A DNA stretch of 64,000 nt from Nemopilema nomurai (taxonomy: Eukaryota; Cnidaria; Scyphozoa; Rhizostomeae; Rhizostomatidae): NCBI GenBank assembly GCA_003864495.1, contig ML133413.1, positions 701,724 through 765,723 on the forward strand. The letters are read 5' to 3'. Positions 14,542-24,113 of the stretch are shown here, one piece after another. How positions within the stretch are numbered: the first letter of the stretch is position 1; the number at the start of each line of letters is the position of its first letter. The translations under genes and the position numbers were made by a program. The notes below the pieces were generated by a model that saw nothing but the letters and a program-made list of their open reading frames with translations, made no database searches and was not told where the DNA came from.

Positions 14542-15662
14542 TGCCGAATTCTTTTATACAATGTACCAATATGACTCCAGACACAATTGTTGTTTGCATT
14601 TCCAATCATTTTTCCATTGGCCTAAAACTTGAGTCCCCAACTTCCAAGAAGTTATGTCAAAACTAAGTTTATGAATTGTCAATTTTATCAATGCTCCAAA
14701 TCGATGAAAACTTTGCTTTTAGGAAGATGTCTGGTAGAAAACTGCTTTGGTTTAAAACAGAATAAAAAATGATGAACCCTTGCCTAGAAAATGAAAGTTT
14801 AAAGTGCTTTCAGCGTGGCCTATCTTAGCTACCAATACCGCCCCCTCCCTCTGCGATTAAGAGCCGTCGACGCTTCCAATGCTCCAAATCGGTAAGAACT
14901 CGCATTTTGTGAACGTTTCGAGTAATCATTTTGGCGGGGAATCGAGCGTTATGAAACCACAATAGAGTATGTATTTGATAATCATGAGAATCACTTAACA
15001 GGATTTTCTATCAGTGATGAATTCAAAAAAAGTGTTTCGAATCAATGAACAACTCAAACGTTACTCGAATAAAGCCTGCAAAAAGTTAGCTCGATTGCTA
15101 ATTCTGCCGTAGTGCAACCCAAAAGAAACGCGAGAATGTAGACGAAAGGGCCCTACGAAAGGGCCCTCCGGATAAAATTTCGTCATATTTTAAGCTTCGA
15201 GACAGGGCTAAACCCACTTCAATTCAAAATCAGTCTATTCAGCTGCTAGCACTAGAGGTTTACAAAACGCTGCATAACTTGAATCCAGTTTTACTCAAAG
15301 AGTACTGTCTTTAAAACCTAATAGCTTGAGCCTTCGAAGAATCGATAATGCGATGTATGATGATTATAAAATAGTATCACATATAAAAATAATCAAAGCA
15401 AACAACTGCTTATCATAATTGATCACACTGTTATGTTTACATTAAGAATATGTTTACATCAAGGCAAAATTTTCCCGCCGCACAAAAATGAAGTATTCTT
15501 AAAGAAAAGATTGCCCTTTCATTATTATCAGTTAACAAAGATATAGTGTTGTTGGTTCAGTGCATGGAAGAAGAATATTCTTTTCTGTGCAGTTACGAAA
15601 TGTGATTGATTAAATTGTACTTATGTTCACTTTCACCGTTGCTAGCATGTCTTGGCAAGTTT
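14542..15662. other. Intergenic, no gene recognised
   Basis: No exon, repeat border or RNA gene could be supported. A short direct duplication of AAAGGGCCCT occurs near 15147-15170. Confidence 0.35.
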
Positions 15663-15953
15663 TCATAGCATTTTAGAGAGGGAAGATACATGGGCTGATT
15701 GCAAGACAAGCCAATACCTAATTATTTCAACCATTTGACATAGTTTACCGTTAGTTTGTCCAACTATTATCTTGTCCCATAGAATGTCATCGAGCTCTTC
15801 CGTCATGCAATCAAAATTTACATAAAAGTAATAATTTGTGGTAGATTTTCGTAGTCTTTCATAGTTGGAGCCTGGATTTTGGCTGTAATTTTTATCATTA
15901 GGTTTCCTGGCTGTCTCTTTTCGAACTCTTTGCGCCAATGCTGGCAAGGTCAT
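15663..15953 (-). pseudogene. Possible retroelement gag relic
   Basis: A minus-strand frame contains FDCMTEELDDILWDKIIVGQ followed by a K-L run. This resembles the conserved gag segment of Ty3/gypsy-like elements in which a Cys and several residues precede a D-x-I-V-x-G-I motif. The similarity is short, no nucleocapsid knuckle was found downstream, and no LTR was seen. It could be chance; treat it as a weak call. Confidence 0.28.
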
Positions 15954-16334
15954 TTGGAAAAGAAGATGAATCCATACATGACTTCTCTCGGTTTTCTACG
16001 TTTCTTGACTGGATGCTTGTCGATCTTTGGAGAAAGGCTCACTTGTGGCTCTTCATCTCCTCCACCAATTTATTCAAGCAGAATCGACGACTTTTGGGTG
16101 CAAGCTTTGTATCCGAATTACATTTGCCTCCTCAATTGATATCTGAACGCAACACAAGTCAAACTACCGTGTGCAGATGCACGTGATCTGTTTAGAAGCA
16201 AATGCTTCGCTTGCTTTGCTTTAAGCTTGTTGATGCGAAGAGTTTTGCTTTTCTCCTTAGGAACACTACGAAGAAGGCTTCTTTAATTTGAACTGGTCGC
16301 AAATTCATATAGAAACTTAGTAAGTTGAACTCAT

Positions 16335-17660
16335 GTTACTGAAGGAGAGGTAGTAGGTGTACTCTTTGTGGATTTTAGCAAGGCGTTTGATTCTGTGGAC
16401 CATGACATATTAAAGCAGAAAATGATTGCAGCAGGGATAACAGGAGGATTGTACAACTTGATTGTTACCTAGATGGAAGAAAGTAATATGCAGAAATTAA
16501 TTATGTTAAATCAGAAATGCGCAAGTAAAGTATGATGTCCCACAAGGATCGCTATTGGGCCCTAGACTATTCTCTTTCTATATAAATGACATAGCTGATA
16601 GTGTTGACAATGGGGAAGTGCATTTTGTACGCAGATGACATCACCGCATACGTCACAACAAAATCAGTAGATGTTGTAGAAACAAGCTGAATCTGCTGGC
16701 AAGAGAAATAAACAAATGGTGCCAAGAAAATAAAATGACCATAAATAGTAAGAAAACCGAAGCTGTGATAATCAACAGAAAGACGTTTACGGGGCCCCTA
16801 TTACCAATATCAATTGGAGATAATATCATTGAATGTAAGGAGAACGGTAAACTCCTAGGAGTTTATATTCACAACAAACTAACCTGGGACACACATATAA
16901 GTAAGGTGTATAAGCAATTCTCACAAAAGTTGTCCATGCAGAACAAATTCCTGCCAACAAAAGTGTTAAAGGAGATTTATTTTAAAACTGTAATACCAAC
17001 AATCACACATGCAATTACTGTACGGGCAACACGCACAAGCAGCAAGTTCAAGAAAGTTGAGAGTCACCATATAAGAGCACCAAAATTGATAAAGAGCATT
17101 CCAAGAACGGTTGACCCAAACTATGTTCTAGAGGTGGCCAGCTGGAACATCTTGGGATATATGTACAACAGAATGGTAGCAACAGAGACGTACAATGTCA
17201 TAAATGGAGAGGGAGAACATGCATTTAAAGATCATTTTAGATTGTCTCCGTACAAGAAGGACAGACTACAAGTAAAAAGACTAAGAGTTTGAGAGAAATA
17301 CTTTGAGTTTTAGAGGGCCGGTGCTATAGAATGCTCTGCCGGATACTGTAAAGAACGCTTAGAACATTCAAAATATCAAATATAAGCTAAAACATAAGGC
17401 AATAACGGAACTGAAAATAACAACTTTCATCATAGGAAAATCAGTCACAGGAAACAAGGATATTATTAGCAATTTTAACCCAAAAGATGTCACATGTACT
17501 AGGATAGCAGTAATTTAAAACAAAGAAACTGTATAAACAGTGTAAACTTATTCCTAACTTTACCGTGATTTAGTATGTAAATATTTTTGTTTTGCAGGTC
17601 CACATCAGCCACCTTGAGGCTTCCACTTTTTAACCTGCGTTAACAAATTAATTATGAATG
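16335..17660 (+). mobile_element. CR1/Jockey-like non-LTR retrotransposon fragment (reverse transcriptase, 3' end)
   Basis: Decayed reverse transcriptase in several frames. GVLFVDFSKAFDSVDHDIL at about 16355-16415 is RT motif A with its catalytic Asp. [20 protein letters not shown] block follows at about 16540-16590, then YADDI at about 16628-16645. The longest surviving frame, 16735-17292, carries the thumb-like segment with LLGVYIHNKLTWDTHI. The 5' part (endonuclease) is absent, as is usual for 5'-truncated LINEs. The 3' untranslated part extends to about 17660, ending in a TGAATGAATG-like tail. Several stops and frameshifts make the copy inactive. Family placement (CR1, Jockey or L2) is from motif style only. 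Confidence 0.75.
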
Positions 17661-18099
17661 AATGTCAGCGGAATTCCAATAACCAGATCCAGAGAGAATC
17701 AGTTGTCCAATCCTATTGCGATATGCGGTTAATTATTCCTCAGCAACCCAAAAAAAGAAGGTTTAGAGAAAGTTGTTAAAAGAAAGAAGACTACGAACGG
17801 ACACAATCAACACTAAATTCGAGATTTATAATACCAAATGCAACACTTCTGTTCTTAAATATATAACGGAAAGTTTTATTTGACTGATAACTGTGATAGA
17901 ATTGTCATAAGTGACTGGATGAATTGCATCCTTATACGATAAGATTTCAACTACAACAGTTTCCAAGTGCTAGCACATATTATCCTATCAAACATTAATC
18001 CTTAATAAATTCCCATAAATTCACATTTATTCATTGGTTTTGAACATCATCTTCATAAATGTTATTGTCATTATCAGATTACAATATTGCGTTATTAAA
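17661..18099. other. Intergenic, no gene recognised
   Basis: Low-complexity AT-rich sequence between the LINE 3' end and degraded minus-strand coding remnants. No feature supported. Confidence 0.35.
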
Positions 18100-18770
18100 T
18101 TATATGATCAATTCCAGATGCTTCTGTGAAACACAAACCTTCACACAGGAAATAACATAATTGTACGAGTCACATTGTTCTGGTTGGTTTTGGGTCACAA
18201 TAAACCATTCCCTTGGGGCATGCTTGTTCTCCAGTTCATCCATCTTCAATAGCAGCAGTTCTATGAAGAAGTTTTTGTCAAAAATGGAATCGAGTGGTAG
18301 GTAGAAAAAGACGAGCGACGTCTGCTTGTTACTTCTCAGGTTTATTGCAGCATAAACATACATCTAATTTATCTTGAATCTTTTCGAGATGTTGCATCCA
18401 CTCTCCAAGATGGTCTAAGACATAGGTCATTTCAGATCTTGGCCAAGCAGCCTTTAGAGAAAACGATTCTCCATTTCTTCCTTGAGCAGCAAGGTGATCA
18501 TTGTCATGTCATAAATATCGACCTGAGCTACTAACAGAAATCGATATAAGAATTTTACATATATACTTGATTACATCGTACTGTCGAGGTACTTTGTCAT
18601 TATCAACAAATTTACACAATCCCTTAAACCCCCATTATCGTTAATACAACCAAGCACTCTATCAGTGGTTAAAACATTTAGTCCTTCTTTAATCATCACA
18701 TAGTATCTTGATTCTTTACATGCCTTCTGCATCTCTAAAGCGAATGTAATCAATACAATAATCCGCCCTC
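18100..18770 (-). pseudogene. Degraded coding remnant, unidentified
   Basis: On the minus strand, three blocks look protein-like in shifting frames: about 18753-18571 (open, with LGCINDNGGLRDCVNLLIM), about 18480-18375 (ESFSLKAAWPRSEMTYVLDH, then a GEWMQHLEKIQDKLD run), and 18363-18100 (87 codons, with KMDELENKHAPREWFIVTQN). At least two frame changes separate them, so this is a broken gene or a set of exons. It sits just upstream of the Polinton relic and could be another gene of that element, or part of an unrelated host pseudogene. I recognise no family. Confidence 0.35.
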
Positions 18771-19060
18771 AATTGATTTCACCTTCCAGAATGACATTAC
18801 AGATGTTATCAGCAACAACATGTAGAAGCTCATCAATGTCAGTGACTGTCACTTTCAATCCAGCTAATGTTCCACCACGAATCTTTTTAAATCTGCAATA
18901 GCTCTTCTAATCGCTAATGCAACCCGCAATTCCATTGAACTCTCCGCCATCCACTACATGATCATCCTTCAAAACAATCTCCGCAACCTTTCAATTGATA
19001 CGTCGGACAGTATATCTTCAACGGCAATGAGATTTAGAAGGGAATGAGATGGTGACCATG

Positions 19061-19225
19061 TTGACGTGTTGATATTCGAACAGTTGACGTGTTTTTCGAA
19101 TAGCTGAAGTGCTTTCAAATAGTTGACGTGACATTCGAACTACTGACGCGATATGGGTAAAAGGGTGGAAAAACACTATGATTTAATTGATTAATAATTA
19201 TGTTAAGGACACAATTCGAACTGTT
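19061..19225. repeat. Degenerate ~21-23 bp tandem repeat, TTGACGTG...TTCGAA
   Basis: Successive units begin at about 19061, 19084, 19105, 19123 and 19144 and share the pattern T(T)GACGTG then TTCGAA(C/T)A. A further diverged copy (TTCGAACTGTTAACGTGA) lies at about 19208-19228. The array is about 280 bp upstream of the first recognisable Polinton capsid codons. The TGACG core is reminiscent of a bZIP site, but any regulatory role is speculation. Confidence 0.5.
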
Positions 19226-19499
19226 AACGTGATAAGACGACATCCTCGTGACTCCATCAAAAAGTATATAAGTGAGAATGAGTTTGAAGTGCTCATATGA
19301 AAAGAAGCTGAAACAAGACAAGATGCACAGATTCTAAAGAGTTCTCGCAATCGGCAAAGACTTTGTGGAAGAGAGCCCCATAAATACCGATGATTGAATC
19401 GATTTAATCTAGAACTATTTTTAGACGATTTTTAGAAACTCATTTAATTTGATGATGATAATATAGTATCAGAATGCAATGTATGCATGTTAATCAATT

Positions 19500-20170
19500 A
19501 TGGAAAAAGTTTATGCTGCAACTAGAGCTAAGAATTATTTGATGTTGACAAACTTTTTTGCTGATGAACCAGGTAGGGAGGATAAACCATATTCATCTAG
19601 TACTGTGGCACAGAAAATTTCTGGGTTAAATTCTAGATCCAAGTCATTTGATCATGAGACTATTGTTAAAGTAATGAAAAAACCACACATCAATATTTGC
19701 AATCAAAATAAGTATTTCAAAATGGTGTACGAATTCAATGGCGATTGAGCCCTGCTAGTAATGCATTCTGCCTGATGGGTAAAGTGGATAACACCTGTCA
19801 ATGGTACGTACATGAAGTAAAGCTTGTCATCCGACACATTCATATTAAAGACGCTATTTTGAAGGTTGTTGAGAGGACTTTGATGCAAACACCTGCAACA
19901 TATCCAATCTGTCAACCACACAAGCAAACATACCTAATACCTTCAGGTACAGCTAGCTGGATTCAGGATAACATTTTCAATGGGAAAATTCCAAACAGAT
20001 TTTTTGGTCTTTTTGACAATGACGCATATAACGGTGCCTTCACTAAAAATCCATTTAATTTTGGGCAACTCCAGTTTAACAACATACAAGTAACAGTTGA
20101 TTATCAAGTATTACCACCTCTCAGATTGGGTAATGCTACTCAAGACCACCTTGATGCATTAATTGCCTAA
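19500..20170 (+). pseudogene. Polinton/Maverick major capsid protein (F54H12.2-like), broken
   Basis: Two adjoining frames (19500-19748 and 19745-20170) together match the central and C-terminal part of the Polinton capsid protein that databases label F54H12.2-like. Diagnostic pieces are NAFCLMG at the start of the second frame and, near the C-terminus, LFDNDAYNGAF followed by TKNPFNFG. In this family the protein forms a double jelly-roll capsid and is the basis for regarding Polintons as virus-like. The N-terminal third is missing and a frame break with a stop lies at about 19746. The adjacent protease supports the call. It is an inactive remnant. Confidence 0.82.
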
Positions 20171-20469
20171 CATTAACAGAAGTAACTATCACAGTCTAAT
20201 TGGATACAATTCATTCGATCAAGGACTAACCATCCCTGGTTTTGATTTAACCCGCAAAGAAAATTGAAATGATGAGTAATATATAATGAAGAGAGAGTGC
20301 AAGCTGAAAATCAATATGAATTTTGGAGCAGCACCAACCGAGTTGCTCAACATTGTTATAATAGGAGAGTTTGATAGGTTAGTTCAGATCGATGCGCACG
20401 ATAAACTATTTGCTAACTAAGCGTGAAAAACTTTTTAATTTCCATATTGTATTTGCTATTGATTAGGTA

Positions 20470-20975
20470 AAGAATATCAAGATTCACACCCTACCGTGTT
20501 CATTCATAATCAATGAGGATAATTTCGCTGGTCGAGGAACTCATTGGGTTGCTGTTCATATTGATGAGGATAATAAATTAGACTTTTTTATTCTTTTGGT
20601 GGCAAACCTACATTAAAGGATTTCATTGAACCATCCAAACTCAATTATAACAAGGTTCTAATTCAATCAAATGAAAGTGCAACTTGCGGGCAACATTGCG
20701 TATTCTTCTTTATTCACGGGTCAAGAGACATGACAATAACTTCAAGGATAGATAAATATCTTAATAGAAATTGGACTGATATGTTTATAATTAAGTTAAA
20801 AGAAAATATGGAATACAGATTTACAAGAAAATGTTCTAATTATACTATTCTAACTATTGCTGTTCTAATTATTGATTGTCTATTCTACCTGCCGTCGAGG
20901 TATAATCCAAGTGTGTTGAATCCATCATCTGGGGTATACACCTCTTGTCATCAAATGGGTTCAGTGATATCTTGA
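20470..20975 (+). pseudogene. Polinton adenovirus-type cysteine protease (PRO), broken
   Basis: GRGTHWVAVHIDEDNKLDFF at about 20530-20590 carries the catalytic His in the HW motif. SNESATCGQHCVFFFIHG at about 20668-20720 carries the catalytic Cys of the C-G-x-H-C type. This His...Cys arrangement is that of adenain/ULP1-like proteases, which mature capsid proteins in adenoviruses and are a hallmark gene of Polintons. The reading frame is lost at a run of six T (20584-20589) between the two motifs, then stays open to the stop at 20975. It lies 300 bp downstream of the capsid remnant on the same strand, the expected capsid-module arrangement. Confidence 0.78.
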
Positions 20976-21059
20976 TTCTCTCAGTGCTGTATACTGGGTG
21001 GCTGTGTGATTCAATGTTGCGTTGTCGATGTTTGAATATTATTTCATCCTTTAAACTCT

Positions 21060-21430
21060 ACATGTAATTATCATGGAGTATTTCACGCTTGACGACATTC
21101 TTCTTGATACCTTTGGTTCTCTTTATTCCTTGCCCAATTTCTACTTGTAATTCGTTCCATTCCATTGGGTAATGATGTCATTTAGGTTGCAGTGACTGCA
21201 TGCAGCCCCTCTATACTAGCCGGTGATGTGACAGTGTTCCTTTAACTTTGCTTAAACTAGCATTACTTTTGTTAAATGCAGTGTTGCAACAGTAGCAGCT
21301 GATTGCGCTGGTGTGGTCTTTCAGCTGCTCATCTGTGAGCGTCGTCATTAGTGTCTGAGTACTTAATATAGGCTTTTGGATATCTCCCGTATTAGTTCGT
21401 TGTAGTAATCCATTTCATGGAGGAATCGAC
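21060..21430 (-). pseudogene. Probable Polinton DNA polymerase B fragment (Cys-rich insert)
   Basis: On the minus strand a frame reads STQTLMTTLTDEQLKDHTSA, then SCYCCNTAFNKSNASLSKVK, then GTLSHHR and, after a stop, GCMQSLQP. Polinton-type protein-primed polymerases carry an HNH-like block of this style (C-x-x-C-x-x-x-F...K-x-x-D-H-x-H-x-T-G...CNL). Here the second half is badly diverged and no exonuclease or polymerase motif was found nearby. Orientation opposite to capsid and protease is consistent with Polintons. Confidence is moderate because the match is one short block. Confidence 0.42.
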
Positions 21431-21639
21431 TTATCGAATTACCTAGTCTAGTTGATTATCAAGCTATTGCAAGAATTATTTTGTTTATTTTCTGACACTT
21501 CTGGTTCTTGCCGTTTCCTTACAATATTTTCCCTACAGTTTCTCGGCTAATCTCTCCGAAGCCTTGCTTCTTTCGTCATAAAATGAATATGGCTTTTCTT
21601 GATTCGTGACGTTAAGCAGAATTTCGGGAGCAATGTATA

Positions 21640-21720
21640 CCAGACTACCGATCTGTCGATACTGGCAACTTTAGATGCCAATAAGTCTGTGCTTTGAATG
21701 TGTTTAAATAACTTTGGATA
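21640..21720. repeat. Dispersed repeat, copy A (second copy at 24836-24905)
   Basis: ACCAGACTACC, then CTGTCGAT, then GGCAACTTTAGATGCCAATA and AGTCTG reappear with a few changes at 24834-24905. The two copies are 3.2 kb apart in the same orientation. Copy A begins directly after the kinase pseudogene's stop codon; copy B directly abuts the right end of a foldback element. No coding content was seen. Confidence 0.55.
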
Positions 21721-21726
21721 TTATTT

Positions 21727-22270
21727 CTAAAAGTCGATCAGTTTGAGTACGACTAGTTTGACCACTGACTGCCACTTTTCGAGGAAGACAGTAAAGTCAT
21801 TACAAAATGAATGTCGATTACTAACAAGAATATTTGCCGGTTCTAGATCATAGTTGTCCTCTACTTGAAGATGCAGTAAACTGCTAATCGGATCTTCTCC
21901 AATAAGCTCCAAAACACCCTGAAACTCTCTAAGTTCGTAGATGCCATCCACGTGAGCCAAAACCTTCGAAAGCGAGCTGACTCTCGTTTGGTCATAAAAA
22001 GGGACATAGAGGGACACCAACATACTCTTTCATGATAGCACAGGGCTCATAACAAACTGCCCGGGACTCAACAAAGTTTTCATGTCCCTTCACATCATCA
22101 AGCAGCTCTGCCTCCTTCAGGAATTCACTTTCATTTCCCAAGGTGATGTATGGCTACTTTACAACTATATGCTTTACACCTACTTTGCACCCTGCGAAAA
22201 AAGCATGTGAAATCTCTTGCACCGTTTGAAGAGTAAAACTCATAAGAGAATCGAGAAGATCTTCCTCCAT
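21727..22270 (-). pseudogene. TKL-like protein kinase pseudogene truncated at DFG
   Basis: The minus strand reads through a kinase fold in two or three frames. FFAGCKVGVK corresponds to the VAIK beta-strand, FLKEAELLDDVKGHENFVE to the C-helix region and AIMKEYV to the hinge. YDLEPANILVSN corresponds to the catalytic loop (normally HRDLKPxN), and KLIDF to DFG, immediately followed by a TAG stop. The HRD His-Arg and the catalytic-loop Lys are replaced, a stop lies after VGVKHIVVK, and the frame changes near 22010. Some cnidarian and sponge genomes carry many TKL kinases with this VSSLxxxL plus ILVSNxH style. The remainder of the C-lobe is missing, replaced by repeat sequence. It is a dead copy. 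Confidence 0.72.
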
Positions 22271-22471
22271 CATCAATTGAAAACACTGAGTCTCTTTCTA
22301 ACGATACTATGCCTAAATCTGAACTGCGCCCACATGAAAACAGGGACTATAAAATTATAGTTGAATGGTTAGCGGATTTCTATATATTGACAAAACAGGA
22401 CATGCTATTAAGGCGTAAATGTATTTACAAGTAGCTGCAACACTATAATAAATGCACATTTGCGATGACAA

Positions 22472-22792
22472 CTAAAAGGATGAATTAGTTACAGTATAAC
22501 TACATGCGCCGCTGCTCCTCCACACAGCAGCCTCTAGCTCCGATTGCCTTAATGATGAAAACATCTCGCCAGCAAAACTTGTCAACTTTTTCTTTTCATC
22601 GAAAGCTTTGCGTTTTGGCATCAGTTTCGGAACATTTCGTTCATCCATCGCTTGTTGTAAAGACCAAACCCCTATGGTAAGGAGCCTTCTAACGTCCTTG
22701 TTTGTCAATGTCGCTTTATCTTTTAAGAGGTATGTACAATTTTGAGCAATGGGTGGGCAAATAAAACTCATATAATTTGTTGTATGGATCAA
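22472..22792 (-). other. Open frame, possible exon of the same kinase locus, unidentified
   Basis: About 106 codons on the minus strand, with TLTNKDVRRLLTIGVWSLQQ followed by a charged AMDERNVPKLMPKRKAFDEK segment. Composition is protein-like and it lies upstream, in reading direction, of the kinase pseudogene, so it may be an upstream exon. No family motif was recognised and no ATG-plus-donor arrangement was established. Confidence 0.3.
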
Positions 22793-22799
22793 GTTTAAC

Positions 22800-24113
22800 C
22801 GCTAAGGTATTACTTGGTGGAACATTTGTATATTCATCAGCTTGCAAACTTTCTTGCAAACGATAAAAGCAAAAATATCTCACGTGTTTAGCTTATATAT
22901 TCGAGGGCATGTTAAGGAGAGCATGCGAGACTATTGCCAAGAACGAAAGGGCCTTCATTTGGCATCCGAGAACCAAAATGTTTTAGGAAATATTAAGTGT
23001 CAAATTGCCAACTGAGTCAAACAGGAACAAGGAGGCTCGACTCCTGTTCACAAGATTTTGACGTTGCTTCTAGATTGTAAGAAGGTTAGACACGCTCAAC
23101 ATTTCTAGTTACACTTTCAATTTATCGAAACAGCAATTAATACATCAAATTTGAGTTCTCGTCTACCACTCTACTGCGATCCAATTAAACAAGCCTGGTT
23201 GGATGGATAGCGTATTTCAGCCTTTAGGGGAGCAGAATTCTCGAACAGTTGCTTGCAAAGGTTTTGACATGTAAACATTACACAGTCAATATTACACAAA
23301 ACTGGCCTGCTCTTGTAGCTGCAGTCTGGTACATTTTCTCTTTTCGTGTTTCGTTACTTCGGAGATATTGGGTGATGCGAACAGGGAAGGCATCCGACGC
23401 TTGAGATCAACCACTTGAGAGCCATGACTTCCAGCAGAATATCAATTGACGTCATCAAGACAAAACCGTACTCACAGGAGATTCTTTGTTTGTGGATTCA
23501 CTGGTTTCTTCTAGTGATGATAAAACCGGATTTAGAATTAAACTAACAAAAATACCGTGTGAGCACTGCTTTAAAGCACGCAAAACATGCAAAGATTCAA
23601 AATGTATTTGACAGAAACAAACCTGAGAAGAGAAGAACGTTTGAGATTTGCGCAAGAGGGGCCTTGCAATAAACCCATTTTCTATTTCTTCACCTCTAAA
23701 ATTGCACCACTTAGAAGCAAAACTGAAGAGATATATGGGAATTGCTTTAAATTGAATGTGTACATCGTACATCAGTAGAAATTTATATCAATAGTATGTA
23801 TTTAATTATTTGCATCTTTTCCCTTACCTTACAACTTCCCTTCAACATCACAAATTTTCAGCAAAAATAGATGCTTTATAACCTGGCTATGGCAACATTA
23901 TGACATGTTGAATAGACACTTTTCACCCTCTCACCCTTTTCAGAGAGGTAGTAAGAAAGACTTTACAACCGAATGCTTGAATGAGCATATTATTGACAAT
24001 TTCAAATAATAGACCCATTCTGACATTCTATAGTCCAGACCTTGCTTTCTTCATGATCCAACTGAAGCAAAAAGCTTTCACAGTTGAAGACTGTACCATT
24101 TCTTGTGATAACA
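22800..24113. other. Intergenic, 3' flank of ERCC1
   Basis: Short frames only. The ~100-codon frame at 23455-23772 and its opposite-strand partner overlap each other and match nothing I know. The part adjoining 24114 is likely ERCC1 3' UTR, but I see no decisive polyadenylation signal. Confidence 0.35.

Noticed and set aside
24012..24030. A 17-bp sequence CCCATTCTGACATTCTA shared with about 33071-33088
   Set aside because: Too short and without flanking similarity to claim a repeat family.
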